64,000 nucleotides of DNA from contig OZ199839.1 in the NCBI GenBank assembly GCA_964304625.1, positions 8,742,001-8,806,000 on the forward strand, read 5' to 3'. Source of the stretch: Kudoa neothunni (taxonomy: Eukaryota > Cnidaria). Position 1 is the first letter of the stretch. The number at the start of each line of letters is the position of its first letter. Below the pieces are notes generated by a model. The model did no database searches. It was not told the DNA's origin and saw only the letters and a program-made list of their open reading frames with translations. A program made the position numbers and the translations under genes. Shown piece after piece: positions 59,875 to 64,000 of this stretch.

Positions 59875-61164
59875 TTAACCTTCTAAGTAACAATTAATCA
59901 GACCTTCTCAGAGTATAATTGGGACCCCAAAATTGTTTCGTGAATTCGTTTAATACTAGTGTTTCTTGTCAACTAACAGAATTATAATTTTAAGAAATAT
60001 TTTGTTGTTAATAAATTATCGTTTGATTTTGTCTAACGCATGCACCTCTATGAAATGTTCCCATATAAATAGGACGACTGATTATTTTAAAATGACTCCT
60101 GATGGAATTCGTTAGTAACTCCACAAACACATAATATAGATGCTGGATCTACCAAAAGTAAAACTTTTAAGCCGTATCTTGTTTGTTTGCATTTTATATA
60201 TTGTCAATAAGAGCAGTCGCCCCTAAAAAAACCAAATTGCTCATCACGACATATTTTCTCCGCGGTTATAATTTTTGTTTGCCACGTTAACCTAAATGTT
60301 CCATATTTCTCTAATTGGGGGAAATTTATCGTTTAGCTGCCGTTTCTCCTTAGTTTCTGCATTATCAAAGTGGAGCGCTCTTGTTAGTTGCCTGAATCTG
60401 TAATCTGTACAAGGAAAAAGATCTTTGTATATCCTCCTACCTTCGTCACAACTAAATATTTATATAGTAGGCTCTTGATTATCCTTATAGGTAGTTATGT
60501 ATAATAAACAGCCAACAAAACCATGCATTTCATCAACCGAAACATCTTCCAGTTATTTCCATAATGAATCTTACCACACTGATTAGTGCAGTTAATTTTT
60601 CGTTCCACTGTTTCCCTTAGGAAGAAATGATGAAAACATCATGCGATACTAAAGATCCCTTGTGCGACATACATAGTCACACCATAAAGAAAATTCATTT
60701 TATTTTCTGCTGCCACCTTGGTTTGATTTCACTCCATAAATTGTTGTTTTTGTTTACAAGCAAATCGTTTTTTTCATCACACACGATATTATCATCATTC
60801 TCATCGCTGACAGTCCCCTTCAAGTAAACTAGGTCGGGTGTTTGATTTTCATTAGTGTCAATACTATCCTCGTTATTTTTCCAAAAGAAACCCATGCTTA
60901 CACAATAGAAACTTGCATATGGGGGCTTGCGCGACGAAAAATTGTTTGTTAGATTTTGGAATGTAATATATGGTTAAATTCAATTTATATTTAAAAAATA
61001 ATAATATTTTTTTAGAATATTAAAAAAATTCTAATCCTCTAAAGATAAACGTGTTTTACGAGAATAGAAGAAGTTTGAATTCTAATTATTACATAATGGC
61101 TGAGAAAACAGGATGACAATCTCGTTTTGGTTCCAAATGGACCCCAGTTAACTTAAAGGGTTAA
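59875..61164 (-). mobile_element. piggyBac-like DNA transposon, decayed (copy 2)
   Basis: Flanked by TTAA at 59,875-59,878 and 61,161-61,164. Ends: CCTTCTAAGTAAC on the left; on the minus strand, CCCTTTAAGTTAACTGGGGT on the right. Minus-strand coding remains include an acidic N-terminal part (60,895-60,695: MGFFWKNNEDSIDTNENQTP), then FRQLTRALHFDNAETKEKRQ and LNDKFPPIREIW (about 60,395-60,290; family LHFDD..TR..R...DKF.PIR), then DEQFGFFRGDCSY and QYIKCKQTRYGLKVLLLVD (family DE....RGR....QY.P.KP...GIK). Stops and frame changes break it and the C-terminal half is not readable. Confidence 0.88.
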
Positions 61165-64000
61165 ACATGATTCCAAAAAATGATGAATGTTTTTAAAAAT
61201 ACAACGAACAAATTAGGGTTTATCATTAAAATATTTTCCGTAATATAATTGTTTTGTATTTGAAGTCACAATTTTACAGAAAATTTAATCTAATATATTT
61301 ATTTTCTAATGATTATTGGATCCCGTAACTAATGGTGTTTGCAACTAGTTATGAAATTGACGTAATCCTCCCAAAAAAGTCAATGTATCAAAGTTAAATC
61401 CATGTGATATCTTAAAATGCAAAGAAAAAAGATTTTAATTTAATAAAGATACATCCCAGCTACTCAATAAAAATTGCGCTCGTTATCATTAAAAAGTTGT
61501 TTAATAATAAATTCCTTAAATAATTATGCATATTTATTCGTTGATGTAAAAATTAAATTTATTACTTACAATTAGAAGGTATGATTCCATAATAAAATTT
61601 TGTTGTATAATCTTAACTTAGGTGTGCTTGTCTCGAAAATAATACCCAGCCTTATATTAATCTACGAGAGAAATAGATACTAGGTCTTTTATTTCTAACA
61701 TAAAATCAAAAAGGTTATACTTCTATGTGACCATCTAAAAAAGTAATATAGACTGAGTTTTGTATAACACAAAATTTTATCATTTTCACAGAAAATTTAT
61801 TATTAATTTTTCTGTAATTAAAACCCATTATTCAAGGTTCTGAGGAATAAGCATTACCAAGATACTCTAAAACATTGTCAGATCATTTAATATTCCCGCT
61901 AAAAATATCACTAAGTCTTAATTTCGATGTGGGTATTATTTTTTAGGCAACACGATAGGAAGTAATATTTTATAGTGTGTAATAAAAATAACGTCTCAAT
62001 TTAATACGTTATATTAAGGCTTTACTGTATATACTTTAAAACCATATCGTCTACCTCTCTCGGCTTTGAAGTCAATTTAAAGTCTTAATCAGAATTATGC
62101 AAGTATTTTTTTTCAAAATAAATGATAAAGATGAATAATTCAAGAAAAAGAAAAAGTATTAGAAAACTATATTGTATCTAAATGATTCAATTTGCCATTA
62201 AGACATCAATTCGTCTATATCCGATTAATTTTCTTACAAAATACCATGTCAGTATTTCGGTTTCTAGGTAAGAATTAATTCCTATATTTTAAATCAATAT
62301 ATCGAAAAAATTTAACGAGATACCATATATTCAATAAATAAATGAGATTAGAAACTAAAAAGTTGATATTTTGGAAGCAATGATAGTCATAAGAGATTCG
62401 AGGAATGCAATAGTTCAAAGACCCTCAAAAATTGTTCCCTAAAAGTCAGATTTTGCTTAGATACATTTAACAATGAATAATCATTTGATTGTGAGACAGA
62501 ATTATTATTGAATTAATTTCAGATACTACAGAAGGGTAAGTATAGTGAGGAAAAGATCTCTCATAACCATTTGTGATAACGACTTACCTTTTCCATTGAA
62601 ACATTCGAATAAATAACAATTGAAAAAATAGTAGAAAAATAAAGACAGCAATGACTCACTGTCAATGTAGGTGATTCTTTAAATTTAAAGCGTCACAAAA
62701 AATTAAATATATTTTTCAAAATCTTCGGTTACTATGGAATTAACGTTAATTCAATTTTGATGTGGGATGTCCATGGAATAAAAAAACAAAAATAACTGAT
62801 TTTTCTCTAGATAACATTTGAAAATATTTTTAATAAATATTTCAATTCACAGGTATTCTAAAATATACAAAATATACGATAGATTCTATCTTCCTCGTAA
62901 TTATTTAAGTACCTAAGAAATGCGAATGCGAATGCAAATGAGTGATTCTGTGGTTTCTAAGTTTACATCATTTTTAATAACATATTTAATCAATCATCCG
63001 TTTATTAAAATAAGAAAAAAGGTAAATTTCCGCCTATCTGTACCTTAAATAGAAGCGTTAAAGTATTGTTTGAACATTTCATAGATCATAACAACATTTA
63101 TAATTGCCAAAAAATATATATATCAGACATGAAATAATAATTATCAATAACGAAGTATTAATTTATCAGTAATGAGTTTCTTTGTGGAATTTAATATGCA
63201 CAAACCCAAATCGAACGGAAGCCGCCATAATAATTATTTCGATAATCATTATAAACACAAAAAGGTATCTTTTCATCGTTGACTCTTTTTTCGGTAATGT
63301 ACAACCATATTTATGTGTTCAAGGAAAATATTTCCCTTTTCTAGCACTCGATACTTTGGTTTCTCATCCCTGTACAGCGTACACACTTAGATAGATATTA
63401 AACAAATTATTACCCTCGTTTATATAGATTTATCTAGATGTTGAATCTTGGATCGCTGAAAATTAACATTTCATAAAAAGGGTTAGAACTCCTTCAGAGT
63501 CAATATTTATAATGATAGACATATTTAAACATTACTTTTTCCGTGTTGTAATCAACAAGCCTTTTCTATAAATATTCTCATGTATTATTGTTGTGTATAT
63601 CAAAAACAAGCTTAAGCAATTTTTAAAATAGTTGTTCTGTCAAAATAAGTATAATACAAATGATATAATCAATAAAAATAATTACGGAGAAGGTATTGGT
63701 ATCGCATATAACATGGATTTGAATTGATAGGGATTGTATAAATCTATCAATGCTTTCAGTTTTTTCTTCCAGAAGTGGATTAATTATCTATATCATAATA
63801 ATAAAAATCAAATGCGTTTGAAAATGTGCATTGCATAGGTTTGAGTTATCAATTTAAATAATACCCTTTTGATCATAATTTTTCTGTTTAATACCATTTT
63901 TAAATAAATAAATTGACAAAAAAATTATACTAGTCATGCCTTACGTTTCCACTAAATATTTATATATTTTTCAAAGAGTTGATTCGTGATTTTTTATAAA
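61165..64000. other. AT-rich region, one weak ORF
   Basis: About 2.8 kb without a supportable gene. The only candidate is the short frame at 63,173, described separately. Confidence 0.4.
63173..63370 (+). CDS. Weak candidate small gene or first exon
   Basis: An ATG at 63,173 opens MSFFVEFNMHKPKSNGSRHN, then NYFDNHYKHKK, followed by GTATCT as a possible donor and TTCAAG as an acceptor near 63,330. After that a phase-0 reading adds only ENISLF before a stop. The composition is more coding-like than its flanks, but there is no family similarity. Confidence 0.15.

Noticed and set aside
1-64000. tRNA, rRNA, retroviral or LTR sequences
   Set aside because: I looked for T-loop-like GGTTCGAATCC motifs, rRNA cores, reverse-transcriptase YxDD regions and long direct repeats, and saw none I could support.

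Overview
The window looks like nuclear DNA of a small-genome animal. It is strongly AT-rich, and genes are split by many very short introns (mostly 40-60 nt). The recognisable genes include animal types: an integrin beta chain, LCAT/lysosomal phospholipase A2-like enzymes, TAF1B, NFRKB, a FANCI-like piece and a GPAT3/4-like acyltransferase. Decayed DNA transposons (piggyBac, hAT, Merlin, pogo/Tigger) fit a parasitic metazoan; a myxozoan is a reasonable guess but is not proven here. No rRNA, tRNA, CRISPR array or retroviral element was recognised.

Layout. 0-8.4 kb is a compact housekeeping block: CTU1 (minus, cut by the left edge), a FAM210-like mitochondrial membrane protein facing it, then TAF1B and NFRKB head to tail only 46 bp apart. 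10.6-13.5 kb (minus) is a divergent integrin beta gene, complete from signal peptide to a very short tail. 17.0-18.5 kb (minus) is a broken GPAT3/4-like gene. 19.8-21.4 kb is a large AT-rich minisatellite with an 11-bp unit. Near 23.5 kb lies a piece resembling the C-terminal part of FANCI. 26.8-29.9 kb (minus) is a secreted/type I membrane protein made of repeated four-cysteine, fibronectin-III-like modules with a threonine-rich mucin segment; I do not recognise it as a described family.

33.9-52.1 kb holds three minus-strand LCAT-like genes. The second and third (41.8-43.3 and 50.6-52.1 kb) are recent duplicates that share about 1 kb of upstream sequence, and one has lost its nucleophile serine. 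Transposon remains fill the spaces: a hAT piece (36.0-37.0), a piggyBac-like element (37.9-39.2), hAT plus Merlin (45.3-47.5), pogo/Tigger (55.5-57.9) and a second piggyBac-like element (59.9-61.2). A probable WD-repeat gene lies at 53.4-55.0 kb. The rest is AT-rich DNA in which I see no gene.

Functional links. CTU1 (tRNA thiolation), TAF1B (Pol I initiation), NFRKB (INO80 chromatin remodelling) and FANCI (crosslink repair) are ordinary nuclear/cytosolic functions. The integrin, the modular surface protein and the secreted LCAT-like proteins form a second group of cell-surface and secreted products, and these are the unusual part of the window. All gene models were spliced by eye from GT..AG sites that preserve reading frame and family similarity. 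They are inference without transcripts.
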